A DNA stretch of 64,000 nucleotides, taken from JANMDU01 sp031418715. Lineage in GTDB: Bacteria > Pseudomonadota > Gammaproteobacteria > Burkholderiales > Burkholderiaceae_C. The stretch spans positions 68,722 through 132,721 of the forward strand of contig JANOJL010000003.1 in NCBI GenBank assembly GCA_031418715.1, read 5' to 3'. Within the stretch, counting starts at the first letter, position 1, and each line of letters opens with the position of its first letter. The notes beneath the pieces are model-generated. The model searched no databases. It was given only the letters and a program-made list of their open reading frames with translations, and was not told the origin of the DNA. Below, piece after piece: positions 24,834 through 35,053 of this stretch. A program made the position numbers and the translations under genes.

Positions 24834-25919
24834 TTACATCACTTCGTGCAGCGCCTGCATATAGGCCTGCGAGACCATCAACTCATCCCAAGCCAATGGC
24901 GCCATTTGCGGTAACAGATTCAACCGGCGCTGCTCACTCATCTCACTCAGTTTGAATTTCTTTTTGCTACTCGCTAATTCCAAGCCTTCGAGTAATTCGT
25001 CTACCGCCCTGCCCTCATCGCCCACGCTTTGGTTGCACAGCAGAACCATATCGCAGCCCGCATTGAGTGCTTCCACGGCCGCTTGTGTGTAACTCACGCG
25101 CTTGCCATCGATCAAGCGAGCGCCTTCCATGCTCAGATCGTCGCTGAAAATCGCGCCGGTAAAGCCAAAATCACCACGCAAAATCTCTTGCAGCCAGCGT
25201 TTAGAAAACCCCGCTGGCCGACCATCCACTTTCGGGTAGATCACATGCGCAGGCATCACTGAATGCAAACCGTGGCTAAGCCACTGATAAGGCGCAGCAT
25301 CATCCGCCAAAATCGCTTTCAAACTGCGCTTGTCCACCGGAATCTCGGTGTGTGAATCAGCCTTCACAAAACCATGCCCCGGAAAATGCTTGCCGCAACT
25401 GCTCATTCCCGCCAGCAGCAGCCCATGCATCAAACTCTTGGCCAAGAGCGTAGCCACGCGCGGATCACGGTGGAATGCGCGGTCTCCAATCACCGAGCTG
25501 CCGCCGTAGTCCAAATCGAGCACGGGTGTGAAGCTCATGTCCACACCGCAAGCGCGCAGCTCAGCCGCGAGCACATAACCGCAAGCCGTGGCGGCATTTG
25601 TCGCTTTCATCGCACCGCTACCGGAGGGGAGCTTTCCATCCTGCATCCATAGCTCGCCCAGCTTGCGCATCGGCGGCAAATGCGTGAAGCCATCCGTCTT
25701 GAAGCGCTGCACGCGCCCGCCCTCATGATCCACAAGGATGAGCAAATCTGAGCGCACCGCTTTGATCTCAGCGCACAAATGCGTCAGCTGCATGCGGTCT
25801 TGCCAATTGCGCGCAAACAAAATCACGCCTCCTGTGAGCGGATGCGCAAGGCGGCGGCGATCATGCGCATTCAGCGTGAGGGCAGCCACGTCAAGGATGA
25901 TGGGGGCGTGATGGGTCAT
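24834..25919 (-). CDS. nagZ: Beta-N-acetylhexosaminidase NagZ
   Basis: A 361-residue cytoplasmic glycoside hydrolase family 3 enzyme. It removes N-acetylglucosamine from muropeptides during peptidoglycan recycling. Seen are LVDHEGGRVQRFK, the family signature CGKHFPGHGFVKADSHTEIP with the catalytic-loop His, and FSDDLSMEGA with the nucleophile Asp. ATG 25919 gives the standard N-terminus MTHHAPIILDVAAL; the frame runs 32 codons further upstream through the dispersed repeat. It is the last gene of the leftward lepA cluster. Confidence 0.94.
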   Translation of the reverse strand: MTHHAPIILDVAALTLNAHDRRRLAHPLTGGVILFARNWQDRMQLTHLCAEIKAVRSDLLILVDHEGGRVQRFKTDGFTHLPPMRKLGELWMQDGKLPSGSGAMKATNAATACGYVLAAELRACGVDMSFTPVLDLDYGGSSVIGDRAFHRDPRVATLLAKSLMHGLLLAGMSSCGKHFPGHGFVKADSHTEIPVDKRSLKAILADDAAPYQWLSHGLHSVMPAHVIYPKVDGRPAGFSKRWLQEILRGDFGFTGAIFSDDLSMEGARLIDGKRVSYTQAAVEALNAGCDMVLLCNQSVGDEGRAVDELLEGLELASSKKKFKLSEMSEQRRLNLLPQMAPLAWDELMVSQAYMQALHEVM

Positions 25920-25929
25920 GGTTTTCTTT

Positions 25930-25986
25930 CTATGAATTTGATAGCATCTTGCGCATATCTTATAACGGCCAGAGGCCGATTTGGCA
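25930..25986 (+). repeat. Dispersed repeat, copy 8
   Basis: CTATGAATTTGATAGCATCT, GCGCATATCTTATAACGGCC, GAGGCCGATTTGGCA. It lies between acpS and nagZ inside the operon. Confidence 0.85.
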
Positions 25987-25987
25987 C

Positions 25988-26386
25988 TTAATTTGAAGCG
26001 GTTTCCACCACACAAAACGAAGCCGCGTAATCTGTCTCATCCGTCACGGTGATGTGCGCCTTCAATTGTTTGGCTTCAAACCACTCTTTCAAACCGCCAT
26101 GCAAGACGATGCGCGGCTCACCTGAAGGCAGCTTGGCGATTTCGCAGAGCCGCCAAGTCATGGGCATGCGCATGCCCAATCCAATCGCTTTGGAAAACGC
26201 TTCCTTCGCAGAAAACCGCGTAGCCAGATAACGCACCCCCCGCTCAGGCCAACGCGCAGTGCGCTGCTTCCAAGTGATCAGCTCAGCATCGCTCAAAATC
26301 TTGCTTGCAAAGCGCTCGCCATGCTTATCCAAGCTGGCTTTGATGCGGCGAATGTCGCAGATGTCGGTGCCGATGCCGTAGATCAA
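25988..26386 (-). CDS. acpS: Holo-[acyl-carrier-protein] synthase AcpS
   Basis: A 132-residue enzyme that transfers 4'-phosphopantetheine from CoA to acyl carrier protein. It has the metal-binding MIYGIGTDICDIRRI at the N-terminus, the RYLATRFSAKEAFSKAIG motif with the conserved Glu/Lys, and HITVTDETDYAASF near the C-terminus. Its ATG overlaps the pdxJ stop by 4 bp. The pdxJ-acpS coupling is conserved across proteobacteria. Confidence 0.95.
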   Translation of the reverse strand: MIYGIGTDICDIRRIKASLDKHGERFASKILSDAELITWKQRTARWPERGVRYLATRFSAKEAFSKAIGLGMRMPMTWRLCEIAKLPSGEPRIVLHGGLKEWFEAKQLKAHITVTDETDYAASFCVVETASN

Positions 26387-27138
26387 GACGCACCTTGGAG
26401 TAAGCAGGCGAGATATGCCCTCACAGCCGCTGCATACCCTACCTCCAGCGCATCTGAGACAAAAGCATGCCCAATCGAGACTTCTGCCATGAAAGGCATG
26501 GCGGCAATGAAGGGCTTGAGGTTAGCCTGCGTCAAATCATGGCCTGCATTCACCAGCAGCCCAGCATCTCGCGCAGCCTCTGCCGTGGTTTTGAATTGCG
26601 CAAGCACTTGCGCCTCTGAAGCCGCACCAAACGCACTTGCCCAGGTCTCGGTGTAAAGCTCAACCCGATCTGCGCCAATCGCTTTGCAAGCAGTCATCTG
26701 CTCAGGAACAGGATCCATGAATAAGCTCACGCGCACGCCCAGCGCATGGCATTCATCAATCAGTGGCCTCAAGCGATCGGCATCTTGCGGGAAACTCCAG
26801 CCGTGATCAGAGGTACTCTGCCCTTCGGTATCTGGCACAAAAGTGGCTTGATGCGGTTTCACGGCGCGGATGAATTCCATCAAGTTATGAAACGGATTGC
26901 CTTCAATGTTGTATTCCCGCCCCGGCCAAAGGCGCATCAGCTCAGCAATTTCAAATACATCTTGCTTGCGGATATGCCGCTCATCTGGGCGCGGATGTAC
27001 CGTGATGCCAGCCGCGCCTGCTTTGAGGCAAAGCTCAGCGGCGCGCGTCACGCTGGGGTAGCCCACATGCCGCGTGTTGCGCACGAGCGCCACTTTGTTG
27101 ACATTCACGGAAAGTGCTGTGTGAACTGAATTTTTCAT
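26383..27138 (-). CDS. pdxJ: Pyridoxine 5'-phosphate synthase PdxJ
   Basis: A 251-residue TIM-barrel enzyme that condenses 1-deoxyxylulose 5-phosphate with 3-amino-1-phosphohydroxyacetone to give pyridoxine phosphate. Visible are LSVNVNKVALVRNTRH, AGAAGITVHPRPDERHI with catalytic His/Arg, EYNIEGNP, FVPDTEGQSTSDHGW, and the phosphate-binding NAGHDL and EVSIGHAFVSDAL. Length and motif order are normal. It lies between recO and acpS; a dispersed repeat separates it from recO. Confidence 0.95.
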   Translation of the reverse strand: MKNSVHTALSVNVNKVALVRNTRHVGYPSVTRAAELCLKAGAAGITVHPRPDERHIRKQDVFEIAELMRLWPGREYNIEGNPFHNLMEFIRAVKPHQATFVPDTEGQSTSDHGWSFPQDADRLRPLIDECHALGVRVSLFMDPVPEQMTACKAIGADRVELYTETWASAFGAASEAQVLAQFKTTAEAARDAGLLVNAGHDLTQANLKPFIAAMPFMAEVSIGHAFVSDALEVGYAAAVRAYLACLLQGAS

Positions 27139-27139
27139 G

Positions 27140-27200
27140 CCAAATCGCCTGTTACCCGTTATAGAACCTGCGCAGATTGCTATTAATACAATAGCATATA
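27140..27200 (-). repeat. Dispersed repeat, copy 9
   Basis: On the minus strand: TGCTATTGTATTAATAGCAA, CTGCGCAGGTTCTATAACGG, then ACAGGCGATTTGGCAT. It fills the recO-pdxJ gap and ends 2 bp before the pdxJ start. Confidence 0.85.
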
Positions 27201-27204
27201 GAAA

Positions 27205-27963
27205 TCAAGCCAGCGCCTGCGCATCCATCATCAGCTGCCGCGTGCGGAAACCCCGGCTTCCAGCATGGTAGTTTAGCAAGCTACGAAGTAATTGCTTGAG
27301 TGCAGATTTGTCTGCGGGTCTCAAAGCCTGCACCGCCTCACGCGCTGGGAAAATCGCCGCGCGCTGATCCAGCGCGGCTTGCAAGCTGCGCCAAGCTGCT
27401 GCACTCATCGCCGCCTCTTCAAAAGACGAACCCGTGGTCTCGCGCAACCCCACTTCTGGCACCAAGCTGTAAAGCAGATCATCTTCTAGCTCACCCATGG
27501 AAAGGCTGTCGATATCCAAAGAAGGCAGCAAGCCAATCTCGCGCAACAGCACCAATTCAAACGCCCGCAGTGTTGCATCCAGCTGCGCCGCATCACGCAA
27601 CCATGTGCAGGCTTGCGCATAAGCATCGAAAAGCAGCTCATGCGGATCGTCTCGCGCCAGCAGCTTCATCATCAGCTCATTGAGGTAATAGCCCGAGAGC
27701 AGCGCATCGCCAGAAGGCATCGTGAGGCCACCTTGCCACTCCGCGCCCTTGAGCGTATGCACCTCCGCATCGCCCGAATAGCTGATGGAAAGCAACTGCA
27801 GTGGCAGCAAAATCGCCCGAAACTGCGAGCTAGGCCTCTTCACACCCTTCGCCACAATCGCCACCCGCCCATGATGCCGCGTGAGCACCTCCAAGATCAA
27901 GCTGCTCTCGCTCCAATCGTAGCGATGCAAGACGAAAGCGGGTTCGTGGGCGATGCGCTTCAT
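27205..27963 (-). CDS. recO: DNA repair protein RecO
   Basis: A 252-residue RecFOR-pathway protein that helps load RecA on SSB-coated gaps. The N-terminal OB fold is seen in FVLHRYDWSESSLILEVLTR and GRVAIVAKGVKRPSSQFRAI, followed by the helical C-terminal part with LSGYYLNELMMKLLARDDPH and LREIGLLPSLD. No zinc cysteines are present, as in other proteobacterial RecO. It follows era in the same leftward cluster, with a dispersed repeat on either side. Confidence 0.93.
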   Translation of the reverse strand: MKRIAHEPAFVLHRYDWSESSLILEVLTRHHGRVAIVAKGVKRPSSQFRAILLPLQLLSISYSGDAEVHTLKGAEWQGGLTMPSGDALLSGYYLNELMMKLLARDDPHELLFDAYAQACTWLRDAAQLDATLRAFELVLLREIGLLPSLDIDSLSMGELEDDLLYSLVPEVGLRETTGSSFEEAAMSAAAWRSLQAALDQRAAIFPAREAVQALRPADKSALKQLLRSLLNYHAGSRGFRTRQLMMDAQALA

Positions 27964-27973
27964 GAGAATTTAT

Positions 27974-28039
27974 GCTACGAATTAGTGAGCACTCTGCGCA
28001 TATTCTATAAGGGGGATAGGGTGATTTTGTTTAAAAATT
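27974..28039 (+). repeat. Dispersed repeat, copy 10
   Basis: GCTACGAATTAGTGAGCACT, CTGCGCATATTCTATAAGGG, GGTGATTTTG, TTAAAAAT. It occupies the era-recO gap and reaches the era stop codon. Confidence 0.8.
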
Positions 28040-29210
28040 ACTCATACCCGAAGCTTTTCACCCGCTCCGCGTTATCTGCCCAGCCGCCCTGCACTTTGAC
28101 CCAGAGCTGGAGGAAGACTTTGGCGTCCATCAGGCGCTCTAGCTCTTGGCGGGCTTCGGTGCCCATGCGCTTGAGGCCTTCGCCCCCTGCGCCGATCACC
28201 ATGGCTTTGTGGGAGTCGCGCTCGACAATGATGGTGGCGGCGATTTTGACGAAACGACCGACCGTTTTACCGGGCTCTTCGGTGAATTTATCAATGACTA
28301 CGGTGCTGGTGTAGGGCAGCTCATCGCCAGTGAAGCGAAAGAGCTTTTCGCGCACGATTTCGCCCGCCATGAAGCGCTCGGATTTGTCGGTGATGTCGTC
28401 TGCAGCATGAATCCAAGGCTGCTCGGGCAGGTATTTTTCGCAGATCACGAGCAGGCGCTCGATGTCTTTTTTCTGCTTGGCGCTCATGGGGATGATTTCA
28501 GCAAACTGGATGGTTTTGACGACCTCAAGGTCTTCCGCGCTGAACTCTGTCGTGTCGATACCTTCTGCCTCTGTATTTGCGCCCTCTTCGCCATCTTCTG
28601 CTGGCTTGGCATCGCTCTGCACTTTGGGCTCACTGCTGCGCTCTGTGGCAGGCTCGAATTTGATCGCGCCCATGCCTTTGGCATGCACCTCTTGCAACCA
28701 AGGCGCAATATCAGCGCGGCGGTTGACGGTATCGAGCTTGTTCGCCACGAGGATCACCGGCACGCCTTTGGCTTGCTTGCCCAAGAGCGAAAGCACCTTG
28801 GCATCCGCGCCGGACAAGCGCCCGGCTTCGACGACGAGCAAGATCAAATCCACGCCACTCACAGCGCCGCTGACGGTTTTATTCAGCGAGCGATTGAGCG
28901 CTGTGCCGTGGCGCGTTTGGAAACCGGGCGTGTCTGCAAAGACAAATTGCGCAGCGCCTTGTGTACGAATGCCCAGGATGCGGTGGCGCGTGGTTTGCGC
29001 TTTACGCGAAGTGATGCTAACTTTCTGGCCAACGAGGGCGTTGAGTAATGTCGATTTGCCGACGTTGGGTTTACCAACGATGGCGATCAAGCCACAACGC
29101 TTGGCAACGCCATCAAGAGCCGAAGCGACTGGCGCAGAATCCGCAGACTTCTGGAAAAACGCATCCAATAGTGGATCGCTCGGAGCGTTGTTAGGGATAG
29201 ATTTTTTCAT
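28038..29210 (-). CDS. era: GTPase Era with an internal acidic insertion
   Basis: A 390-residue 16S rRNA-binding GTPase for small-subunit maturation. Seen are G1 GKPNVGKS (46-53), G2 TTRHR, G3 DTPG (93-96), G4 NKLD (157-160), G5 MSAK (242-245) and a C-terminal KH domain with VIGAGGEGLKRMG. The usual length is about 300. The excess lies in a 35-residue N-terminal extension and in about 50 extra residues between G4 and G5 (about 181-233), rich in Glu, Asp, Ala and Ser and probably disordered. The catalytic motifs are intact. Confidence 0.95.
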   Translation of the reverse strand: MKKSIPNNAPSDPLLDAFFQKSADSAPVASALDGVAKRCGLIAIVGKPNVGKSTLLNALVGQKVSITSRKAQTTRHRILGIRTQGAAQFVFADTPGFQTRHGTALNRSLNKTVSGAVSGVDLILLVVEAGRLSGADAKVLSLLGKQAKGVPVILVANKLDTVNRRADIAPWLQEVHAKGMGAIKFEPATERSSEPKVQSDAKPAEDGEEGANTEAEGIDTTEFSAEDLEVVKTIQFAEIIPMSAKQKKDIERLLVICEKYLPEQPWIHAADDITDKSERFMAGEIVREKLFRFTGDELPYTSTVVIDKFTEEPGKTVGRFVKIAATIIVERDSHKAMVIGAGGEGLKRMGTEARQELERLMDAKVFLQLWVKVQGGWADNAERVKSFGYE

Positions 29211-29268
29211 GCTTTTTAGGCCATTTGCCGTTATAAAATATGCATTGTTTGCTATCTAATAAATAGCA
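29211..29268 (-). repeat. Dispersed repeat, copy 11
   Basis: On the minus strand: GCTATTTATTAGATAGCAAA, ATGCATATTTTATAACGGC, AAATGGCCTAAAAAGC. It separates rnc from era. Confidence 0.85.
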
Positions 29269-29276
29269 AAAAAAGG

Positions 29277-29972
29277 TCAGGCTACTGTCTTCAGTAACTT
29301 GAGCATCGCTGTTGCAGCTTCTTGCTCAGCCGCTCGACGCGAACCGCCAAAGCCCCGCGCCTCGCGCTGCATTTGCTCGATGGCGCACTGCACTTCAAAG
29401 TTTTGCCGATGTGCAGCGCCAGTGATACTCATCACGTTGTAGGCCGGTAGCTTGAGCTTTTTACCTTGCAACAGCTCTTGCAGCTCGGTTTTAGCATCTT
29501 TGGCTGCGGCGGGCATCTCTGGATTGATTTCGACCTTGTCAAACAATCGGTGCACCAAGCTGGCGGCTTTTTCAAAACCAGCATCGAGATAGACCGCACC
29601 AATCACCGCTTCCAGCGCGTCCGCAAGAATAGAAGGCCGCTTGCTGCCACCTGAGCGCAGCTCACCCTCGCCTAAGCGAAGCAGGTTGCCCAGGTGTAGC
29701 TCTTGGGCAATTTTGTGCAAGGTGTCTTGCTTAACCAAATTGGCTCGAACACGCGAGAGCTCGCCTTCTTGCAAGGTGCCCAAAGCTTGGAAAAGCATGC
29801 CTGAGACAGCCAAATTCAAAACAGAGTCGCCCAAAAACTCCAAGCGCTCGTTGTGGTCAGCACTGAAACTTCGGTGCGTCAGCGCCTGTGCGAGGAGGAC
29901 AGGCTTGAGAAACTCATACTGCAGGCGTTTCTGGAGCTGTTGTACGTCATCACTCAAGGGAGTAGCCCGCAA
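29277..29972 (-). CDS. rnc: Ribonuclease III
   Basis: A 231-residue double-strand-specific endonuclease that processes rRNA and some mRNAs. The catalytic signature NERLEFLGDSVL carries the acidic metal ligands, with the partner residues in SILADALEAVIGAVYLD. A C-terminal dsRNA-binding domain runs from about residue 155 (DAKTELQELLQGKKLKLP) to RRAAEQEAATAMLKLL. It is the usual partner of era and lepB in this cluster. DUF4845 lies 15 bp upstream. Confidence 0.95.
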   Translation of the reverse strand: MRATPLSDDVQQLQKRLQYEFLKPVLLAQALTHRSFSADHNERLEFLGDSVLNLAVSGMLFQALGTLQEGELSRVRANLVKQDTLHKIAQELHLGNLLRLGEGELRSGGSKRPSILADALEAVIGAVYLDAGFEKAASLVHRLFDKVEINPEMPAAAKDAKTELQELLQGKKLKLPAYNVMSITGAAHRQNFEVQCAIEQMQREARGFGGSRRAAEQEAATAMLKLLKTVA

Positions 29973-29987
29973 AAAAACGGCACGGCA

Positions 29988-30335
29988 TCACTTGTCGCTG
30001 CTGCCTGCATACTTGAGCAGCAAATAAGCGGGGCCGCCCAAAGGAATTTCTTTGTTGTAAGCAAAGCTGACGACCACTTTGTCGCCGTTTTTTGTGACTT
30101 CAATATCTTTAGGGCCAATCGCTTTGAAATCATCGATGTTTTGCGCCTTGTCGAAGGCCGTGCGAATTTCGGGAATCGTACCGCCTGAAGCTGCCACTTT
30201 CTTGACAGCTTTGACGATTGCAAAGTATTCAAGCACCGTAGGAAATACCTGCGCACCCACCACGCCCGTAAACGCCAGCACGATGCCAACAAAAAGCAAG
30301 CCGACCAGAGAGAGACCGCGTTGTTGAGTTTTCAT
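29988..30335 (-). CDS. DUF4845-domain protein
   Basis: A 115-residue protein with a pilin-like N-terminus: a short basic start (MKTQQRGLSLVGLL) and one membrane helix (residues about 8-30), then a soluble domain with the DUF4845 pattern IRTAFDKAQNIDDFKAIGPK and VSFAYNKEIPLGGPAYLLLKY. Function unknown. Its fixed place between lepB and rnc in betaproteobacteria suggests a link to membrane protein processing, but that is only contextual. Confidence 0.88.
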   Translation of the reverse strand: MKTQQRGLSLVGLLFVGIVLAFTGVVGAQVFPTVLEYFAIVKAVKKVAASGGTIPEIRTAFDKAQNIDDFKAIGPKDIEVTKNGDKVVVSFAYNKEIPLGGPAYLLLKYAGSSDK

Positions 30336-30359
30336 TGGATGCCTTGTAAGTGTAAAGAG

Positions 30360-31364
30360 TCAATCAAACGAACCAATTCTGCGTAGATTACCAAAATTCA
30401 TCCACACATAAAAGGCTTTGCCTACGATATTTTGCTCTGGTACGAAGCCCCAGTAGCGAGAATCTTGAGAATTATCACGGTTGTCGCCCATCATGAAGTA
30501 ATGCCCAGCGGGCACTTTGCAGCTTACGCCTTCAATGCTGTAGTTGCAATTTTCAAAAAATGGAAACTGCATCAGTGGCGTGTTGCCCATGCCAGAGTTT
30601 GGGTAGATCAGCAGCTTATGCGGCTTGTCGTAGCCGGGGAGTTTCTCTTCAAACTGCGGAATGTAGGTTGTTTGCGTTTCATCAAAAAACTCGGGCAACA
30701 CGGTACGTGGCACGAGTTGCCCGTTGATGCGCAACTCTTTGTTGGTGTAGCTCACCTGATCCCCCGGCAGCCCGATCACACGCTTGATGTAGTCCACATT
30801 CGGGTTGGGAGGATAGCGAAACACCATGGCATCCCCGCGCTGCGGGTTGTTCACATCGATGATTTTTTTGTTGATCACTGGCAGGCGCACACCGTAGGTG
30901 AATTTGTTCACCAAAATCAAATCCCCAATATGCAGCGTTGGAATCATCGAACCCGTGGGAATTTTGAAAGGTTCAAACAAAAACGAACGCAGCAAAAACA
31001 CAATGCAAATCACGGGGAAAAGCCCTGCCGTCCAGTCCAACCACCAAGGCTGCTGCAACACCACGTCTTTCGAAGCGACCAGCTCTTGATGGTGCATCTC
31101 TGTTTTGCTGATGCCCATTTTGGCCAACTCGGCTTGACGCGCAATGGCCTGCTCTTCAATCGCGGTCGCAGCTTGGTTACGTTCGGGAAGGAAAATAAAT
31201 CTTTCTAAGAGCCAGTAAATGCCTGTGGTGATAGTGGCGATGAACAAGATCAACGAGAAGTTACTCTCCACAGCATTGAAATACCAAGCCACGCAATAAG
31301 CTACAAACGCGCCGAGTACACCGGCTGTGATGCCGGGCATGAATTTCGTCAAAGAGTTGGACAT
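30360..31364 (-). CDS. lepB: Signal peptidase I
   Basis: A 334-residue inner-membrane protease that cleaves Sec and Tat signal peptides. It has N-terminal membrane segments, then the catalytic Ser box FKIPTGSMIPTLHIGDLILV, the Lys box RYPPNPNVDYIKRVIGLPGD, and the C-terminal GHYFMMGDNRDNSQDSRYWG. The order matches the E. coli-type enzyme with two N-terminal helices and a cytoplasmic loop. The stop of lepA is 4 bp from its start. Confidence 0.95.
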   Translation of the reverse strand: MSNSLTKFMPGITAGVLGAFVAYCVAWYFNAVESNFSLILFIATITTGIYWLLERFIFLPERNQAATAIEEQAIARQAELAKMGISKTEMHHQELVASKDVVLQQPWWLDWTAGLFPVICIVFLLRSFLFEPFKIPTGSMIPTLHIGDLILVNKFTYGVRLPVINKKIIDVNNPQRGDAMVFRYPPNPNVDYIKRVIGLPGDQVSYTNKELRINGQLVPRTVLPEFFDETQTTYIPQFEEKLPGYDKPHKLLIYPNSGMGNTPLMQFPFFENCNYSIEGVSCKVPAGHYFMMGDNRDNSQDSRYWGFVPEQNIVGKAFYVWMNFGNLRRIGSFD

Positions 31365-31368
31365 GCGA

Positions 31369-33195
<1,827 letters not shown>

Positions 33196-33271
33196 CAACA
33201 AAATTCTCAAACTAATTCTTTAAGTGCTTGATCCGTATGACACTTGCATCAAAGCAATTCACGACGCGCAA

Positions 33272-33304
33272 GAAAAAGGGCGCGTCGTTTGTATGACGCG
33301 CCCC
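33272..33304 (-). terminator. Terminator-like hairpin in the lepA leader
   Basis: On the minus strand GGGCGCGTC, 8 nt loop, GACGCGCCC, followed by TTTTTC. It lies 77 bp upstream of the lepA start, so it either ends a short RNA or attenuates lepA transcription. Confidence 0.7.
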
Positions 33305-33360
33305 GAAACCAACAATCTATTGGCAACTGCGATAGTTGGACTTTCATTGTAGGGCAAGCG
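33272..33360 (-). ncRNA. Candidate short structured RNA upstream of lepA
   Basis: A -10-like TACAAT lies at about 33349-33354 on the minus strand. From there to the terminator hairpin the sequence can fold a CCAAC...GTTGG stem with an inner CTAT/ATAG pairing. The product would be about 75 nt and independent of lepA, or the lepA leader. No known RNA family is recognised. The rest of the 647 bp gap up to 33842 holds a small cluster of DnaA-box-like sequences and otherwise nothing I can name. Confidence 0.35.
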
Positions 33361-33420
33361 CATCGTGAGCACACGGGGAAATTCTCTAATTTTGTGTCGT
33401 TGCGGACTTGCAACGGGAAA

Positions 33421-33499
33421 TTATCAACAGGTTATCCACAATTTCTGTGGGCAAGTGGTCTGCGTTCATGGGGATGGCCTGTGGATGGCTGGTGGATAG
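33421..33499. promoter_or_regulatory. Cluster of DnaA-box-like sequences
   Basis: TTATCCACA at 33432-33440 is a perfect box and TTATCAACA at 33421-33429 has one mismatch. Weaker inverted ones follow at 33480-33488 and 33491-33499. They could titrate DnaA or link lepA or a neighbouring promoter to replication. Confidence 0.35.
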
Positions 33500-33842
33500 C
33501 CTGTACGCATCCCATATCGTGAACTTCAACGACGTTGATATACCCAAATGAGTGTATCAGCGGGCTTGATTTTAACGGTTTTAGATATGAAGCTCCGCTC
33601 TTTGTTGGCTTTCACTAACTTTCTCAAGGTTTTGGACTGAAAGGTGTGCCGTTGTATTACTGTCAAAACTTTAAAGCCAGTAGGGTTATTTCAAAAACCT
33701 GCACAGAATGACTTGACAAGCCTCGTTTCGTGATTTTTTTGACTTTTTCATCACAACCCGACTGCGCCGCAAGCCCATCAGCAGATCAGCTTGCAAGAGC
33801 CCTGGTTTAAGAGCAAGATATTCTTCTCATTGGAGAAATTTC

Positions 33843-34916
33843 ATGCTAAAACCGCGCTCCACCCTCGCCTCACTCAAGCTGCGCAGCACCTTTGCCGTGC
33901 TGATCACTGCGCTGTGCACAAGCCTCGCGCATGCAGCAAGCCCTGCTGCACCTGCGGGCAACTCAGGCGCGAGTGCGCAAGACACCATCAACGCACTTTC
34001 TAAAGCGCAGATGGCTGTGGTGGGTGTGCAAGTCACCGCCGCAGAAGGCGCTCGTTCAGCAGAAACGCTTGGCAAGCAACGCTCTGGCTCGGGTGTGGTG
34101 ATTGGCGCAGATGGTTTGGTGGTCACCATTGGTTATTTGATTCTGGAAGCCGACAACATCCAAATCACGACCACGGACAAGAAAACAGTACCCGCTCGCG
34201 TGGTGGCCTACGATTTGGCCACTGGCTTTGGTCTGATTCGCCCTGTGGTGCCCTTGCGCGGCATCGCCCCAGTCTCATTGGGCGGCAGTACCGATATCAA
34301 AACAGGCGAAGCCTTGATGGCCAGCACTGGCGCGTCACCTGACGACGATGCTGATGTCAACATGACCCAACTCGTCAGCAAACGCGCCTTTTCCGGCTAC
34401 TGGGAATATCACATCGAGAGCGCCCTCTTCACCAGCCCGCCGATGCAAAACCACTCCGGCGCACCGCTGTTCAACCAAAAAGGCGAGCTTCTGGGCATTG
34501 GCAGCCTGTTTGTGATGGATGCGATGGGTCAAAATGTGCGCTTGCCTGGCAACATGTTTGTTCCGGTTGATCTGCTCAAGCCGATCATGGCTGAAATGCT
34601 GCAAAACGGCAGCAGCAAACTCTCCAAGCGCCCTTGGATTGGCTTGACCTCTAGCGAGCAAGGTGGCCGCGTACAAATCATGCGCGTCAACAAAGATGGC
34701 CCAGCGCAGGCAGCAGGTTTGCAGCCCGGAGACGTGGTGCTCGCGGTTGACGATGCGAAGGTCGCCAACCTAGAAACTTTTTATAAAAAAATCTGGGATC
34801 GAGCCACCCCCGAAGCTGAAATCAAGCTCACCGTGTTGCAAGGCGCAGATTTGAAAACCATTCTGCTCAAACCCGTGGATCGCATGAGCACGATGATGAA
34901 GCCTGCGGGGATTTGA
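33843..34916 (+). CDS. HtrA/DegQ-like periplasmic protein with PDZ domain, catalytic site degenerate
   Basis: A 357-residue exported protein with a Sec signal ending near SLAHA (residue 31). The trypsin-like domain (about 55-250) retains GSGVVIGADGLVVT, but the usual TNxHV with the catalytic His reads TIGYL (95-99), and the Asp motif TDLA reads TGFG (127-130). The Ser is still present in NHSGAPL (Ser205). Two of three triad residues therefore seem lost. A PDZ domain follows (about 263-345) with PWIGLTSSEQGG and AAGLQPGDVVLAVDD. It is probably a peptide-binding chaperone or adaptor rather than a protease. Confidence 0.85.
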   Translation: MLKPRSTLASLKLRSTFAVLITALCTSLAHAASPAAPAGNSGASAQDTINALSKAQMAVVGVQVTAAEGARSAETLGKQRSGSGVVIGADGLVVTIGYLILEADNIQITTTDKKTVPARVVAYDLATGFGLIRPVVPLRGIAPVSLGGSTDIKTGEALMASTGASPDDDADVNMTQLVSKRAFSGYWEYHIESALFTSPPMQNHSGAPLFNQKGELLGIGSLFVMDAMGQNVRLPGNMFVPVDLLKPIMAEMLQNGSSKLSKRPWIGLTSSEQGGRVQIMRVNKDGPAQAAGLQPGDVVLAVDDAKVANLETFYKKIWDRATPEAEIKLTVLQGADLKTILLKPVDRMSTMMKPAGI

Positions 34917-34951
34917 ATTTACTAGCCTGAACGGCATGGACACGCACGCAC

Positions 34952-35053
34952 TACAAGCCGCTCGGTAAAAACTTAGCATTTGGCGAGATCGACATTTGCG
35001 GCGCAGATGGCAAAAGCGTGTGTCGGGCGACGACGACTTACGCGTTGCTTTAA
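34952..35053 (+). pseudogene. 3' remnant of a PaaI-type hotdog thioesterase gene
   Basis: A frame of 33 codons and stop reads YKPLGKNLAFGEIDICGADG then KSVCRATTTYALL. This is the usual C-terminus of PaaI-family thioesterases (RLAFVE-, -DADG-LVARATTTF-). No start or upstream part of the gene is present, so it is a decayed remnant. Confidence 0.55.

Noticed and set aside
33421..33499. Replication origin
   Set aside because: DnaA-box-like sequences occur, but dnaA, dnaN, gyrB and rpmH are absent and there is no AT-rich unwinding region of convincing size.
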